Part shown: piece by piece, positions 1 to 10,750 of the stretch
Layout of the letters: every line of letters starts with the position of its first letter
Numbering within the stretch: position 1 is the first letter of the stretch
NCBI RefSeq assembly: GCF_000485595.1
Contig: NW_014577081.1
Coordinates: forward strand, 354,318 to 413,612
DNA: 59,295 nt
Source of the DNA: Priapulus caudatus
Lineage: Eukaryota > Priapulida > Priapulimorpha > Priapulimorphida > Priapulidae
Reading direction: 5' to 3'
Position numbers and translations under genes: made by a program
Notes under the pieces: model-generated
Databases searched by the model: none
Seen by the model: only the letters and a program-made list of their open reading frames with translations
What the model was told of the DNA's origin: nothing

Positions 1-115
1 TACACGCATACATACACGCATACATACACGCATACACGCACGCATATACGCACGCATACACGTACGCATACACGCACGCATACACGCACGCATACACGTA
101 CGCACGCATGCGCCG
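1..115. repeat. ACGCATAC-rich microsatellite
   Basis: Imperfect tandem copies of short units such as ACGCATAC and ACGCACGC fill the left edge of the window. This is simple-sequence intronic DNA cut by the window boundary. Confidence 0.9.
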
Positions 116-1021
116 CCTTTAGAGAAATGTGGAGCGATCATTTTGCGAGAGACCGAATGCTGACGGATTATAACCTTGCTAGCACGAACAATATATATAA
201 TAGGCCCACAGGCAAAGATTTCTGCTGCGCTATTCGAGACGTATCTTCATTGTGTTAGACAGTTTACAACCACTCCGGCGTGCGCACGCTCTGTCTACCG
301 TTGATGACAGAACTCTGTCTCGTGACCTTTCGCTCACAACACGCCAAAGCATAGCTTGGCAGTCATGAACAGCCGTGTATACGTATAAAATGCACGCTAA
401 TCGCCATGCCCTTTGATGCGTCCTTCACGTTCCACGTGTACGGGTCCGTCTGCCAAGGTGTCGGCGGGCATTGTTAATGCTAATCATCTGCGAGCAGCAA
501 GCGCGTGAGCAACTATGATCCGTCATATTGGATGGCTTCTATCTTTTGTTCATATGAGCACTCTGTCTCGCGCGATGTTCGCTTTTACACTGCTTGTACG
601 TAAAGGTCAATCGTGTTGTCCATGCGTTGGCAGATGTTCCCCTTTCGCGTAGACGTCGGTGTATTCAGGGGCTACTTAAACAAAGAGACAGAGTTAAACG
701 CGCATATGATTGAGGATCCCAGTGGCTTAATCATGATAGTATGTTGTCAAGATAGTATAGTTAAACTGTTTAGTCTTGGATAGATGAATAGGAAATGAGG
801 TGCAATTATTAGATTGCTTGATGGTTGATCTGGTATATGCCTTATTTCCAGAGCAATTGTTCACTTAATACAAACACAAGACTTGTAGGACAGAATATGA
901 TGATACTAGCATAATCTCATGTGCATATATAATCGACATGTAACCATTGCATGTACCTATGTTGATATATGGACCGTGAAATGTGTGTCATGTAACTGAT
1001 TCGTGTTCTTCTGCTTTGCAG
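116..1021 (+). other. Intron upstream of e1, no feature seen
   Basis: This is AT-rich sequence ending in the acceptor TTCTGCTTTGCAG directly before e1. I looked for the preceding PMCA exon (TM1 to TM2) and did not find it, so it lies outside the window. Confidence 0.6.
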
Positions 1022-1258
1022 TGCTGCAAGATGAGGGGGAACACCAAGCAGGCTGGATAGAGGGTGTTGCAATCCTAGTGTCTGTTGTAGTGGTCGTACT
1101 GGTGACTGCATTTAATGACTACACAAAGGAAAAGCAATTCCGTGGCTTACAAAATAGAATAGAAGATGAACACAAGTTTTCTGTGATCCGTGGGGGAGAG
1201 GTGGTGCAGCTACCTGTGGGGGAAATATTGGTAGGCGACATTTGCCAAGTAAAATATG
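1022..1258 (+). CDS. ATP2B: PMCA exon e1: TM2 and start of actuator domain
   Basis: The exon starts after TTTGCAG with the last two bases of a split codon and ends before GTAAGC, leaving one base of a Gly codon. It encodes [19 protein letters not shown], which matches the PMCA segment entering TM2. A Val-rich helix follows, then [15 protein letters not shown], a near-invariant PMCA cytosolic stretch. The exon closes with [10 protein letters not shown], the first strand of the actuator (A) domain, which drives dephosphorylation of the aspartyl-phosphate intermediate. About 78 residues. An open frame continues upstream through the acceptor, but that part is intron. Confidence is high because both splice phases fit. 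Confidence 0.96.
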
Positions 1259-2054
1259 GTAAGCATATATCAGGGAAAATTGCATCTTTTAAAGCGATGT
1301 CTCAAATACATTTGCATAGAAACCTACACTAAAATTTAATCTTACCTATTAGTGCATATATACTCCTAATAACACCACCTTAGAAATTACCAAGAATATG
1401 TGCTTTATGGTTATAAAAGAGTGAATTGAACAGAGTACTTCAGTGAATGTTTTTAGAGTTCTTGAATATTTAATTTAACATGACGTCAGACAAGAGGATC
1501 CAAGTTCATGCTGTAATATTTTTTCAATCATGTTTTTTGTTTAAAAGAATTGCACCAGCTGTTTCCTTCTGGATTCCCCCAATTCACCAGTGTCTTTATT
1601 TCTCTTTAAATTCACCACCTTTCATATCTATATAGTGATGATAAGGTCCACGGACCAAATTTGCTGGTAAACATTGTCGCAGAAGCTATTGAATTGATTT
1701 ATGGATTGGTGGTGTCTGGCACTCTAGTGAGAATCAAGCGACATCATCCTGGAAATCAAACTTGATTAATATTTGTAACTGTTGTATATTTAGGTGGCTA
1801 TAACAATGTACGAGCCTTATGAGACATTAACTTTGCGACTGATATTTGCTGTAAATCAAGGAATGCATAGTTTTGCTCAAATGTCTTGGCAAATATGAGA
1901 AATTATTCCTCTAATGGTTTTTACCAAACAATTATCTAGTTTAGTTCACATTGCTGTTATTCAGATTATCTTGTTTTGCTAGTAGTAATTTAGTGTGTTA
2001 TCTTTTTATTTGTTGAAATGTGGTTTTGCATTATCACTGTTCTGTTGTTTTTAG
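1259..2054 (+). other. Intron e1-e2
   Basis: AT-rich intron of about 0.8 kb with GT/AG ends (GTAAGC and TTTTTAG). No repeat or gene is recognised inside. Confidence 0.9.
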
Positions 2055-2180
2055 GTGATTTATTGCCAGCAGATGGCATTGTTATCCAAAGCAATGACCT
2101 TAAAGTGGATGAGAGTTCGCTAACAGGAGAGTCTGACCATGTGAAAAAAAGTGAGACGACAGATCCACTGCTACTGTCAG
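2055..2180 (+). CDS. ATP2B: PMCA exon e2: actuator domain with TGES motif
   Basis: A 126-bp exon, phase 1 at both ends, between TTTTTAG and GTAAAC. It completes the Gly codon split at the end of e1 and reads [19 protein letters not shown], then [13 protein letters not shown] is the catalytic A-domain loop whose Glu positions the water that hydrolyses the phospho-aspartate in P-type ATPases. The exon ends in DPLLLS, which continues in e3 as GTHVMEG. Length and sequence match the family without gaps. Confidence 0.96.
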
Positions 2181-2641
2181 GTAAACGGATTCTTACACTC
2201 TGCCACCCACTCTAGCAACAACCTTGTTTTAAAATCAGTTTAGCGCTTGTAGGTTTTAATATCACAATTATATTAAAAATCATCCAACCTTCAGTGTTTA
2301 GACTGTCAGTCAGAAAGTCACGTGAACGCTTAGTTGATGTCACATAACTATCAGTCATATACATATTCTTTCTGTTTGGTGCTGGACTGTGGACAAAGAA
2401 CTTTGTATTAAATATTGATATTTCGCTTTTACAAGATTTCTCGTCATTTTCAAACTTCCAAGCTGAAATGTTTATTTAACAAGTATAGGCTTTTCCGCGC
2501 GGTTCCTGATGCATTGTGAATCCAATTATGAAATCCGGCATACAGATTATGAATTAGTAAATCGGAAAATGTCCAGAGATTGATTTAATGGAAGCAAGAG
2601 ACAACATGTCTGAACAATTCTGTCGTGTGCAATGCAGTCAG

Positions 2642-2824
2642 CCATGAGACACCATTACAGACCTCACACCATGAGACAACATTACAGACTTCACACCATG
2701 AGACAACATTACAGACTTCACACCATGAGACAACATTACAGACTTCACACCATGAGACAATGTTACAGACTTCACACCATGAGACAACATTACAGACTTC
2801 ACACCATGAGACAACGTTACAAGT
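2642..2824. repeat. 27-bp tandem repeat, about 7 copies
   Basis: Nearly identical 27-bp units contain CACCATGAGACAACATTACA. Because 27 is divisible by 3, several frames stay open across the array on both strands. The resulting short repetitive reading frames are by-products and not genes. Confidence 0.95.
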
Positions 2825-3141
2825 TTTTATAAGGAATGTGATAACGAATGCGTAATTAATTGCATGGACACTTGTAGCCATGCACGTCTGCACACTAAGT
2901 GGCTGCAACTGACAAACAGTAATGATCTAATCACGGTTGCAACCTTCATCAGCAATAGTGATTATTACCTTAATTAAGCAAGAATGCTCTCTAGCTACTG
3001 TAATAATAGTAAGAGACTATGGCATGGTAAGTCAATGAGTGTTATGTAAATTGGATGCCTCAAATTAGGCTCTGTAACCTATTAAGGAAACATTTAAAGC
3101 CAACACGTGTAAACGTGTGATTTCACAGTGGGCAGAGCTAA

Positions 3142-3734
3142 AGCCTAGTGCAGACTTGCAACTTTTGGTCGTGCGTCGCTGCAACATGCAATCGCATGCG
3201 ATCGGTCGCACGCCTCGCCGAGTGTGCGCATGCAAGCGACTGGCTACCATTTGGCGAAAAATGATGCTGGCGCCATGGGCAGTATTTACCCGTCATTTCC
3301 AGTTGGATCGCGACATCTTTATATGCCACATGTTTCTTAGTGCGATCGCTGTATTCCGGCAGTGTAACATCAAACAAAACCGGCCTCTCCATCCACATAG
3401 CTAGCAAAATGCTTTCTTTCTCATCACTCCAGCTTGTTGCTGTGAACGTAGCCATATTGAAATATCACGTGATGAGAAGGTGCTCGCTGATTGGTCAGAC
3501 AAGAATGTGTCATCGTTGCAAGTCGCTGTCTACCCGCACACATGCGATTTCGAAGCGATTTCGGAGCGACGAGTTGCTGAAAATCAAACGTTTGATTTCT
3601 TGCGACTCGTCGCAAGCGACCAGAATCACACAGTTGCTCGTTCCCGCAGACCTAGCGATTTCTCATGCGACTCTGGCTGCGATTCTAGAATCGCAGCCGA
3701 GTCGCATGAAAAAGTTGCAAGTCTGCGCTAGGCT
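3142..3734. mobile_element. 593-bp inverted-repeat element (MITE), TAA-flanked
   Basis: The left end AGCCTAGTGCAGACTTGCAA and the reverse complement of the right end AGCCTAGCGCAGACTTGCAA differ at one base over 20, and the match extends a few bases further. Each end is flanked by TAA (3139-3141 and 3735-3737). A 3-bp TWA duplication is typical of PIF/Harbinger-like elements, so a non-autonomous Harbinger-type MITE is the best guess. The interior is rich in small palindromes built on GCGACTCG and GCGATT, and no transposase frame is present. Confidence 0.75.
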
Positions 3735-3961
3735 TAAGAGTGCAGTCACAGGTTTGTTGAACACGTTGCCTCATACTTGCTAACACGAGCACGTTTATAT
3801 GCATAGAATGGTGCATTCGACAGTATGACAAACATTGGCAGGTAACAGGGGTCAAACAGAATAAGAGCCAAAATGCAAACACAAGATGCGAATAAGAAAC
3901 AAAAACACATCATGGTGAACCTTTAATAATTGATATATATATATACGTATGATTGTTTTAG

Positions 3962-4099
3962 GCACACATGTAATGGAAGGTAGTTGCAAGATGCTGACAG
4001 TAGCAGTGGGAGTAAACTCGCAGACTGGAATTATTTTCACACTGCTTGGCGCAGCATCACAGGAGGAGAAGGAGGAGAGGAAACGGCGGAAGAAGCAGG
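3962..4099 (+). CDS. ATP2B: PMCA exon e3: end of actuator domain
   Basis: A 138-bp exon between TTGTTTTAG and GTAAGA, phase 1 at both ends. It encodes [17 protein letters not shown] and then [14 protein letters not shown], which are diagnostic PMCA A-domain residues. It finishes in a charged stretch ([12 protein letters not shown]) that begins the long TM2-TM3 loop unique to PMCAs. The next exon is 24.5 kb downstream. In vertebrates alternative exons at splice site A insert in this interval; short exons of that kind could be hidden in the repeat-filled intron and would not be visible here. Confidence 0.96.
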
Positions 4100-4856
4100 G
4101 TAAGAAGGAAAATTTGCATTGCCTTTTTTCACAATAGTTCGTCACACACTATAGTTCCACCAATATTTCCTTCTCTAGCATCTCCAACACTATCCACTTC
4201 CACCCATCCACACTAGCCAGTCCCACTCTACCACTCTTACACTAGCCACTCCCATATTATGCCCTCTCAGCCTCATCCGTGAGTCCATTTATTACACCAG
4301 AATGTTTAACAGATCTTGCTTTGTAGAAGGATGGGTTGCGAATGGGCGGACGTTGCCACGCGACCAATTCTACTGTTCATATTGTACTTACTATAATTAA
4401 AGGTGCCTGTCATGAAAATAATCTAAAATCTAAACAACGTGCCTTCCTTTTCAATTCAAATAAATTGTAAGTTGTATAATATTGGTAACTGTACAATTAC
4501 TGTACAAAGTAGATAAACTATTACGACAAGTACATATGTAGTATCAAGAACATATAATTAAGACAGACTAAGCCACGTAATGGCGATATTATTCGAAACG
4601 ATGCATCAAAATGCAGAGAAACAGCCTATCGACCTTTTTGCAACTACGGTTACTGTTTGGCTGTAGGCCCTAAAGGTCACATAAAACACACAAGAAAAGG
4701 CATTTCGTTGCTTTGATTTCGACTGTCGAGTGCCATCAAGCGCGTTTGAATCACGCGTTACTTTGAGCTGTCCAAATTAGTCATTTGACTCGCCGTGCGA
4801 TAGAGACATACGCGCGCGCGCACGCACGCACACAAGCAAACACTCCCACACACAGA
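4100..4856 (+). other. Start of long intron e3-e4, no feature
   Basis: The intron opens with GTAAGA. AT-rich sequence follows with no recognisable repeat until a CGCG/CACG simple-sequence patch near 4808-4850. Confidence 0.7.
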
Positions 4857-5279
4857 TACCCCGTATACTGACAACAAAATTTGATCCCACATTAAACTAG
4901 TCCAGGACTGGCGCGCGTCAAAACGTAGCGTACAGACACAAAAGTCTGAAGCGTGCCAAATTGGCACGGATTGACTATGCATGCGCAGTTACGTCACTCA
5001 ACAGACAGCTATTGTATAAGTCTGTGCGCATGCGTATTGCGAAATCTGACGCGCGCCTGGCCCCACACTGCGTACACACACGTTGAAAGCGGGCTAACTT
5101 GGTACGCTCCAAGTTAGCCCACCTCGAAGTGGGCTTGGCCCTCCTTCATTTGCGGGGCCAAATTGGTGTGGGTCAGCGCGTATTTGGAGCGGGATAGCGT
5201 GTACACACGGCAAAAATTTGACTCCCGCCTGGCCCGGACTAGTTAAATGTGGGATCAAATTTGTAGTCTGTACGGGGTA
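4857..5279. mobile_element. 423-bp inverted-repeat element
   Basis: The left arm begins TACCCCGTATACTGACAAC and the right arm ends with its approximate reverse complement, closing in TACGGGGTA. The arms match over about 60 bp (4857-4915 against 5222-5279), including the shared core TTTGATCCCACATT. The interior contains a smaller hairpin in which AACTTGG and CCAAGTT flank TACGCT. The outer borders merge with simple repeats, so target-site duplications cannot be defined. No coding capacity. Confidence 0.6.
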
Positions 5280-5308
5280 AGACAGACAGACAGACAGACA
5301 GACAGACA
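5280..5308. repeat. (GACA)n microsatellite
   Basis: About seven tandem GACA units directly abut the right arm of the preceding inverted-repeat element. Confidence 0.9.
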
Positions 5309-5360
5309 CACCATGACACACACTCGCACATATGCGCGCACATTTGTGATGGTAGCTAGG

Positions 5361-5650
5361 GCTGAGAGGGTCTATGTCCCCCAGGGTACTGCCGGAACGT
5401 ACCCTGGGTACGGTCCGGTATACCGGAACGTACCCTGGTAATAAATACTACTACCTAATATGCCGGTCCGTACCTCGCCTACTCCATTACCGAGTCTAAG
5501 GAGTCGCCTACGCCTACTCCTTAACCCTAACCCTAACCCGGCCTAATCCTAACACTAACCCTAACCCTAACCCTAACCATATCAGCTAAATAGTATACCG
5601 TACCCAGGGTACGTTCCGGCAGTACCCTGGGGGACATAGACTCTATGAGC
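5361..5650. mobile_element. 290-bp MITE with 9-bp target duplication, copy 1
   Basis: The element lies between perfect 9-bp direct repeats GTAGCTAGG (5352-5360 and 5651-5659). Its ends are inverted repeats: GCTGAGAGGGTCTATGTCCC on the left, and GCTCATAGAGTCTATGTCCC as the reverse complement of the right. The inverted arms continue through GGTACTGCCGGAACGTACCC. The middle carries about seven CCCTAA-type telomere-like units. A 9-bp duplication points to Mutator-like (MULE) transposition. A second copy in the opposite orientation is at 27097-27356. Confidence 0.85.
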
Positions 5651-5936
5651 GTAGCTAGGTGATCCTGGCCGTTGAACAATTCTACATAGAAGAGACATCT
5701 GCGATGTAAACATTTAGCTTTCTAAAGCTTGTAAAAAACATCTACTGCTTCCATAGAGATGATAGAGATGTATATGTACAGTCGCGTATCGTTCCCAACG
5801 AACCCTAGAGATATATCCACATCATTCCAGCCAACGCTACAGGCGGTGGCTTTCAAGGCAATGCTAGTAGCTAGCAACCGTTGCATTATCTTATTCTCCC
5901 TTCAACGTGCACTTGAGCCGTTGAAATAATAATATG
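5651..5936 (+). other. Intronic interval, no feature
   Basis: Unremarkable intronic sequence between two inverted-repeat elements. Confidence 0.6.
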
Positions 5937-6287
5937 ATTGCATATAAACACAAATTGTATTTAATACTAAATTCTTAATGTTTATATATTCTCTATCTAT
6001 TTATAATTTCATGTAAATGGCGTTAAAATGCTCATCTGCAACACACAGTGTTACCAGACGCACGCCACTGAACACATAGTAAAAAAAAAAAGATGGAGAC
6101 ATCTGTTTATAGTATAGAGACGCAATCCTTTCCTGAGTTTTAATATAGGGAAGTGCGTGTGGAGATATTGTGTGTTGCAGAGAAGCATTCAAACGGTATT
6201 TACGGGGAATTGTTACTAATAATAGACGGTAGAGACTGGGTAAACATTAAAACTTTGGTAGTAAATACAATTCGTCTTTATTTGCTA
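5937..6287. mobile_element. AT-rich long-TIR element, copy 1
   Basis: The two ends are imperfect inverted repeats of about 60 bp sharing the cores ATTGTATTTA and TTAATGTTTA. The same arms, better matched, bound a second element at 28027-28256. Borders are approximate and no target duplication is clear. No coding sequence is inside. Confidence 0.6.
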
Positions 6288-6473
6288 TCATTTCATTGAA
6301 ACGGCCCTCGATCTGCTCCCCTCCGTAGGCGTGTTTTTGAAAACTCGTGGATGTTCTGCCTGCAGTCTCTCGATCCGACGGTTTGTGTTCACTAACCTCC
6401 TCCTTTATTCTCACCGCCATGACGTACTTGCTCTTATTTCCTACTTAGCTCTGTGTTAAAACCTATCCGAACA

Positions 6474-6966
6474 CATACACGCACACACGCACACATACAC
6501 GCACACACGCTCGCACGCGCGCGTGCAATTCTCGTATGCGGTGTTTATCCCGTAACAGACCGATAGTAGTCTCTTAAGAGTCCGTACCCGCAAGACAGCC
6601 GGCTGCTGGCTTATACTCTCGCTCCCCCACACACCACCCACACCCAACCCCACACCCCACACCATCCCTATACGTTCCATAAGAGCTGTACATTTGCGCT
6701 GTCTCTGCGCGCGATTGCTCGGGCCATCGCTCACACGGAGCATGCCACGAGGAGCCAGGGGAGCTGAGGATACTGCACTGCCCACAGAATAACACACAGC
6801 TCCACTGTACACGGGGGAAGGGCGTGTGTGTGCGTGCGTGCGTGGCGTGCGTGCCTGTGCCTGTGGCGCGTGCGTGCGTGTGCGTGGGCGTGCGTGCGTG
6901 CTTGCGTGCGTTCGTGTGTGCGTGTGTGTGTGTGTGTGCGTCGTGCGTGCGTGCGCGCGTGCGTGC

Positions 6967-7022
<56 letters not shown>

Positions 7023-7060
7023 TGGTGTGTGTGTGTGTGTGGTTGTGTGTGCATGATGCA
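6474..7060. repeat. AC/GT and GCGT microsatellite cluster
   Basis: A short AC/CGCA run (6474-6520) is followed after mixed sequence by a long GCGT/GT tract (6820-7060). The Thr-His, Val-Cys and Ala-Cys reading frames that cross it are artefacts of dinucleotide repetition. Confidence 0.95.
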
Positions 7061-7438
7061 AGCTTGTGTGTGTACGTGAAGGAAGTTACATAAAGGTGGA
7101 ACACGACTGGTATACACGTTATGGGCACACGAGTGAGATTGACGCACTCCTGTTATTAATAATATGTGACTACCTCGCCGAGCCAACAACACCAGGCGGC
7201 TGCCATAAGGAGGCGTGGTACTGCGGGGAGGCAGCTGCCGCCGACGTGATGCTAATGATTCCAACAGGGTTTCCCACAAACCGCGCGCGCCGAATTAAAA
7301 TAATTACAGTTGCTAAATTAGTTCGCCATGACAGGGAGCATGCAATCATGCCGGTAGTGCTCATCGTCGTGCAGCCGAAGGGACACAATATCGGCTGGCT
7401 TGCGGCTAGCCACTGTCGATGCTGTCCGCGGGATACGT
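7061..7438 (+). other. Intronic interval, no feature
   Basis: Mixed sequence of ordinary base composition between a GT tract and the 37-bp minisatellite. A 124-codon open frame crosses it but has no recognisable protein features. Confidence 0.5.
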
Positions 7439-9590
7439 GAGGCGTACAGGCAGGTAGCCAGGGAAAGGTGTGATACACGTGTGCAGGCAGGCAGCCAGGG
7501 AAGGTGTGATACACGTGTGCAGGCAGGTAGCCAAGGGGAAGGGTGGATACACGTGTGCAGGCAGGTAGCCAGGGGAAGGTGTGATACACGTGTGCAGGCA
7601 GGTAGCCAGGGGAAGGTATGATACACGTGTGCAGGCAGTAGCAGGGGAAGGTGTGATACACGTGTGCAGGCAGGTAGCCAGGGGAAGGTGTGATACACGT
7701 GTGCAGGCAGGTAGCCAGGCAGAAAGGTATGATACACAGTGTGCAGGGTAGGTAGCCAGGGAAGGTGTGATACACGTGTGCATGCAGGTAGCCAGGGAAG
7801 GTATGCTACGTGTGCAGGCAGGTAGCCAGGGGAAGTGTGATACACGTGTGCTGGCAGGCAGCCAGTCGGGAAGGTATGCTACACGTGTGCAGGCAGGTAG
7901 CCAGGGAAAGGTGTGATACACGTGTGCAGGCAATGCATGTAGGCCAGGGAAGGTGTGATACACGTGTGAAGGCAGGTAGCCAGGGGAAGGTATGATACAC
8001 GTGTGCAGGCAGGTAGCCAGGGGAAGGTGTGATACACGTGTGCAGGCAGGTAGCCAGGGGAAGGTGTGATACACGTGTGAAGGCAGGTAGCCAGGGGAAG
8101 GTATGATACACGTGTGGCAGGCAGCAGCAGCGGCCGAAGGTGTGATACACGTGTGCAGGCAGGTGCAGGGAAGGTGTGATACACGTGTGCAGACAGCGTA
8201 GCCAGGGGAAGGTGTGATACACGTGTGCAGCAGGTAGCCCAGGGGAAGGTGTGATACAACGTGTGCAGGCAGGTAGCCATCGGGAAGGTGTGATACACGT
8301 GTGCAGGCAGGTAGCCAGGGGAAGGTGTGATACACGTGTGAAGGCAGGCATGTAGCCAGGGGAAGGTATGATACACGTGTGCAGGCAGGTAGCCAGGGGA
8401 AGGTATGCTACACGTGTGCAGGCAGGCAGCCAGGGGAAGGTGTGATACACGTGTGCAGGCATGCAGGTAGCCAGGGGAAGGTGTGATACACGTGTGAGGC
8501 AGGTAGCCAGGAAGGTATGATGACGCGGTGTGCAGGCAGGCAGCCAGGGGAAGGTATGATACACGTGTGCAGGCAGGTAGCCAGGGGAAGGTGTGATACA
8601 CGTGTGCAGGCAGCATGTAGCCAGGGGGAAGGTATGATACACGTGTGCAGGCAGTAGCCAGGGGAAGGTATGATACACGGTGCGGGCAGGTAGCCAGGGG
8701 AAGGTGTCATACACGTGTGCATGCAGGTAGCCAGGGGAACGGTGTGATAACACGTGTGAAGGCAGCATGTGCCGAGGGGAAGTATGATACACGTGTGCAG
8801 GCAGGTAGCCAGGGAAGGTGTGATACACGTGTGCAGGCAGGTAGCCAGGGAAGGTGTGATACACGTGTGAAGAGGCATAGTTAGCCAGGGAAGGTATGAT
8901 ACACGTGTGCAGGCAGGTAGCCAGGGGAAGGTATGATACGCGTGTGCCAGGCAGTGTAGCCAGGGGAAGGTGTGATACACGTGTGCAGGCAGTAGCCAGG
9001 GGAAGGTATGATACGCGTGTGCAGGCAGGCAGCCAGGGAAGGTATGATACAGCTGTGCAGGCAGGTAGCCAGGGGAGGTGGGATACACGTGTGCAGGCAG
9101 GTAGCAGGGAAGGTGATACACGTGTGAAGGCAGGTAGCAGCGGGAAGGTAATGATACACGTGGTGCAGGCAGGTAGCCAGAGGGAAGGTGTGATAACACG
9201 TGTGCAGGCAGGTAGGCCAGGGGAAGGTGTGATCACGTGTGAAGGCAGGTAGCCAGGAGAGGTATGATACACGTGTGCGAGGCAGGTAGCCAGGGGAAGG
9301 TGTGATACACGTGTGAAGGCAGGTAGCCAGGAAGAGGCAGGTAGCCAGGGAAGCGCAGCAGTAGCCAGGGGAAGCAGGCAGGTAGCAGGGAAGGTGTGAT
9401 ACACGTGTGCAGGCATGCAGGTAGCAGGGAAGGTGTGATACACGTGTGAGGCAGGTAGCCAGGGGAAGGTGTGATACACGTGTGAAGGTCAGGATAGCCA
9501 GGCGGAAGGTATGAATACACGTGTGCAGGCAGTAGCCAGGGAAGGTATGATACACGTATGCAGGCAGGTAGCCAGGGGAAGCAGGCAGGT
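7439..9590. repeat. 37-bp minisatellite, roughly 55-58 copies
   Basis: The unit contains GATACACGTGTGCAGGCAGG followed by TAGCCAGGGGAAGGTGT. Each unit has a CACGTG palindrome. Copies differ mainly by single-base insertions and deletions and not by substitutions, which looks like uncorrected long-read sequence. Long minus-strand open frames repeating CITPSPGYLPAHVYHTF exist only because of the repeat. A GGAC/GGCG-rich tail continues to about 9660. Confidence 0.95.
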
Positions 9591-9654
9591 AGATAGACAG
9601 ACGGACGGGCGGGCGGGCATATGGACGGACGGATTGGCGAGCGGACAGACAGGC

Positions 9655-10402
9655 GGACGCACGGGCGGCAGACAGACAAGTGAAAGCACGGATAGATTAA
9701 CCGACGCACAACAGCAGAAGGATGGGCACATAAATAGAAGCGACACGCGGATACAATTTCTTGATTCGATTAATTGCCACGACTAAAACTCTCAGCCAGT
9801 TGAACTTTTCTGACATCCCACTTCAATAAAAAAACGCTAATGTGCCACGTGTGTGCCAGCCTTTACTGGCTTCCCATAACACAGGCTTAGGTTAAAGTAG
9901 TTCGGTATTCTGGCCTCTCCTCATGTGCCGGAACAGGCAGTCGGACGTACATCGAGATGTATTTTTAGGACCCGTAACATTCCTAAAGAGTATCTAGACA
10001 GATATAGCTGCAACAAAAATATCGTTGAACGTAATATAATTACGATAACAGGCGCTCAGCTTGCAGTATTAGCTTTGTCATTTGCTTGTTTAAGACAACT
10101 TTCTTGTTGGAGATGATGTCTATTGAGAATTGCTCGTGTTCCCATCTGATCTTCAGTCTTGGTACTATTCTGATAAAGCGAAAGGGGTAGGCCCAGAGAA
10201 GGCGTTGAACGGCGAAAGCGAGCCGCCAGGAAGATAGAGAAATAGAGGAGAGATAAGAGAGAGCGCGCCGCGAGAGGAGAGCGAGAGCGAGCTTGAGAGA
10301 GTAGAGCAGAGAGGAGAGGAGAGAGAGAGGCGACGAGGAGAAGAGAGCGCCGGGAGAGAGAGAGAGCGGCCAGAGAGAGAGAGAGAGAGAGGCTAGACTA
10401 AG
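9655..10402. repeat. Segment duplicated at 16005-16664, copy 1
   Basis: This segment begins GACGCACGGGCGGCAGACAG and ends in a GA-rich tract followed by GGCTAGACTAAGA. The same series of sequences, with many 1-3 base gaps, recurs at 16005-16664. No gene is recognised within it. Confidence 0.85.
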
Positions 10403-10718
10403 AAGTAGACACTTAATGTGTAAAAGCCATAGGGAGTCGGCCGTATGCATTGCTGCGTGATAGAGACAGTACGTGGGTTGGTCCATGAGGCTTGTAGACA
10501 GTCATGTTACAACAATCAGAGGGCAGGAGCAATAGTCTGATATGTTGGCAGCGTGAGGAACGCTGAGCAAAGCGGGTCAACACAGGCGTTCATTTTAAAC
10601 TATTCGAGAGAGAAGAAATTTCGAGAGAATTCCTGACTATAACTAACATCATATCAAGTGTCCATAATAGAGACTATTATGGACTCATGATTATATCTAT
10701 AGCGTTTATATGTATCGA

Positions 10719-10750
<32 letters not shown>

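Larger units (their letters stand above)
2181..3961 (+). other. Intron e2-e3
   Basis: A 1.8-kb intron starting GTAAAC and ending TGTTTTAG. It carries a 27-bp tandem array (2642-2824) and one inverted-repeat element (3142-3734). The remaining AT-rich sequence shows nothing recognisable. Confidence 0.9.

Noticed and set aside
5520-5578. Chromosome end (CCCTAA telomere)
   Set aside because: There are only about seven imperfect units, they lie inside an inverted-repeat element with target duplications, and a second copy of that element also has them.
7439-9590. CRISPR-like array
   Set aside because: Units are directly adjacent with no variable spacers, the genome is eukaryotic, and no cas genes are present. 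The other arrays in the window are minisatellites for the same reason.
7406-9709. Long minus-strand open frames (up to 557 codons) with a repeated Pro/Leu/His/Cys protein
   Set aside because: They are the complement of the 37-bp minisatellite. 37 is not divisible by 3, and frames stay open only because the repeat lacks stop codons. There is no start context, splice signal or domain.
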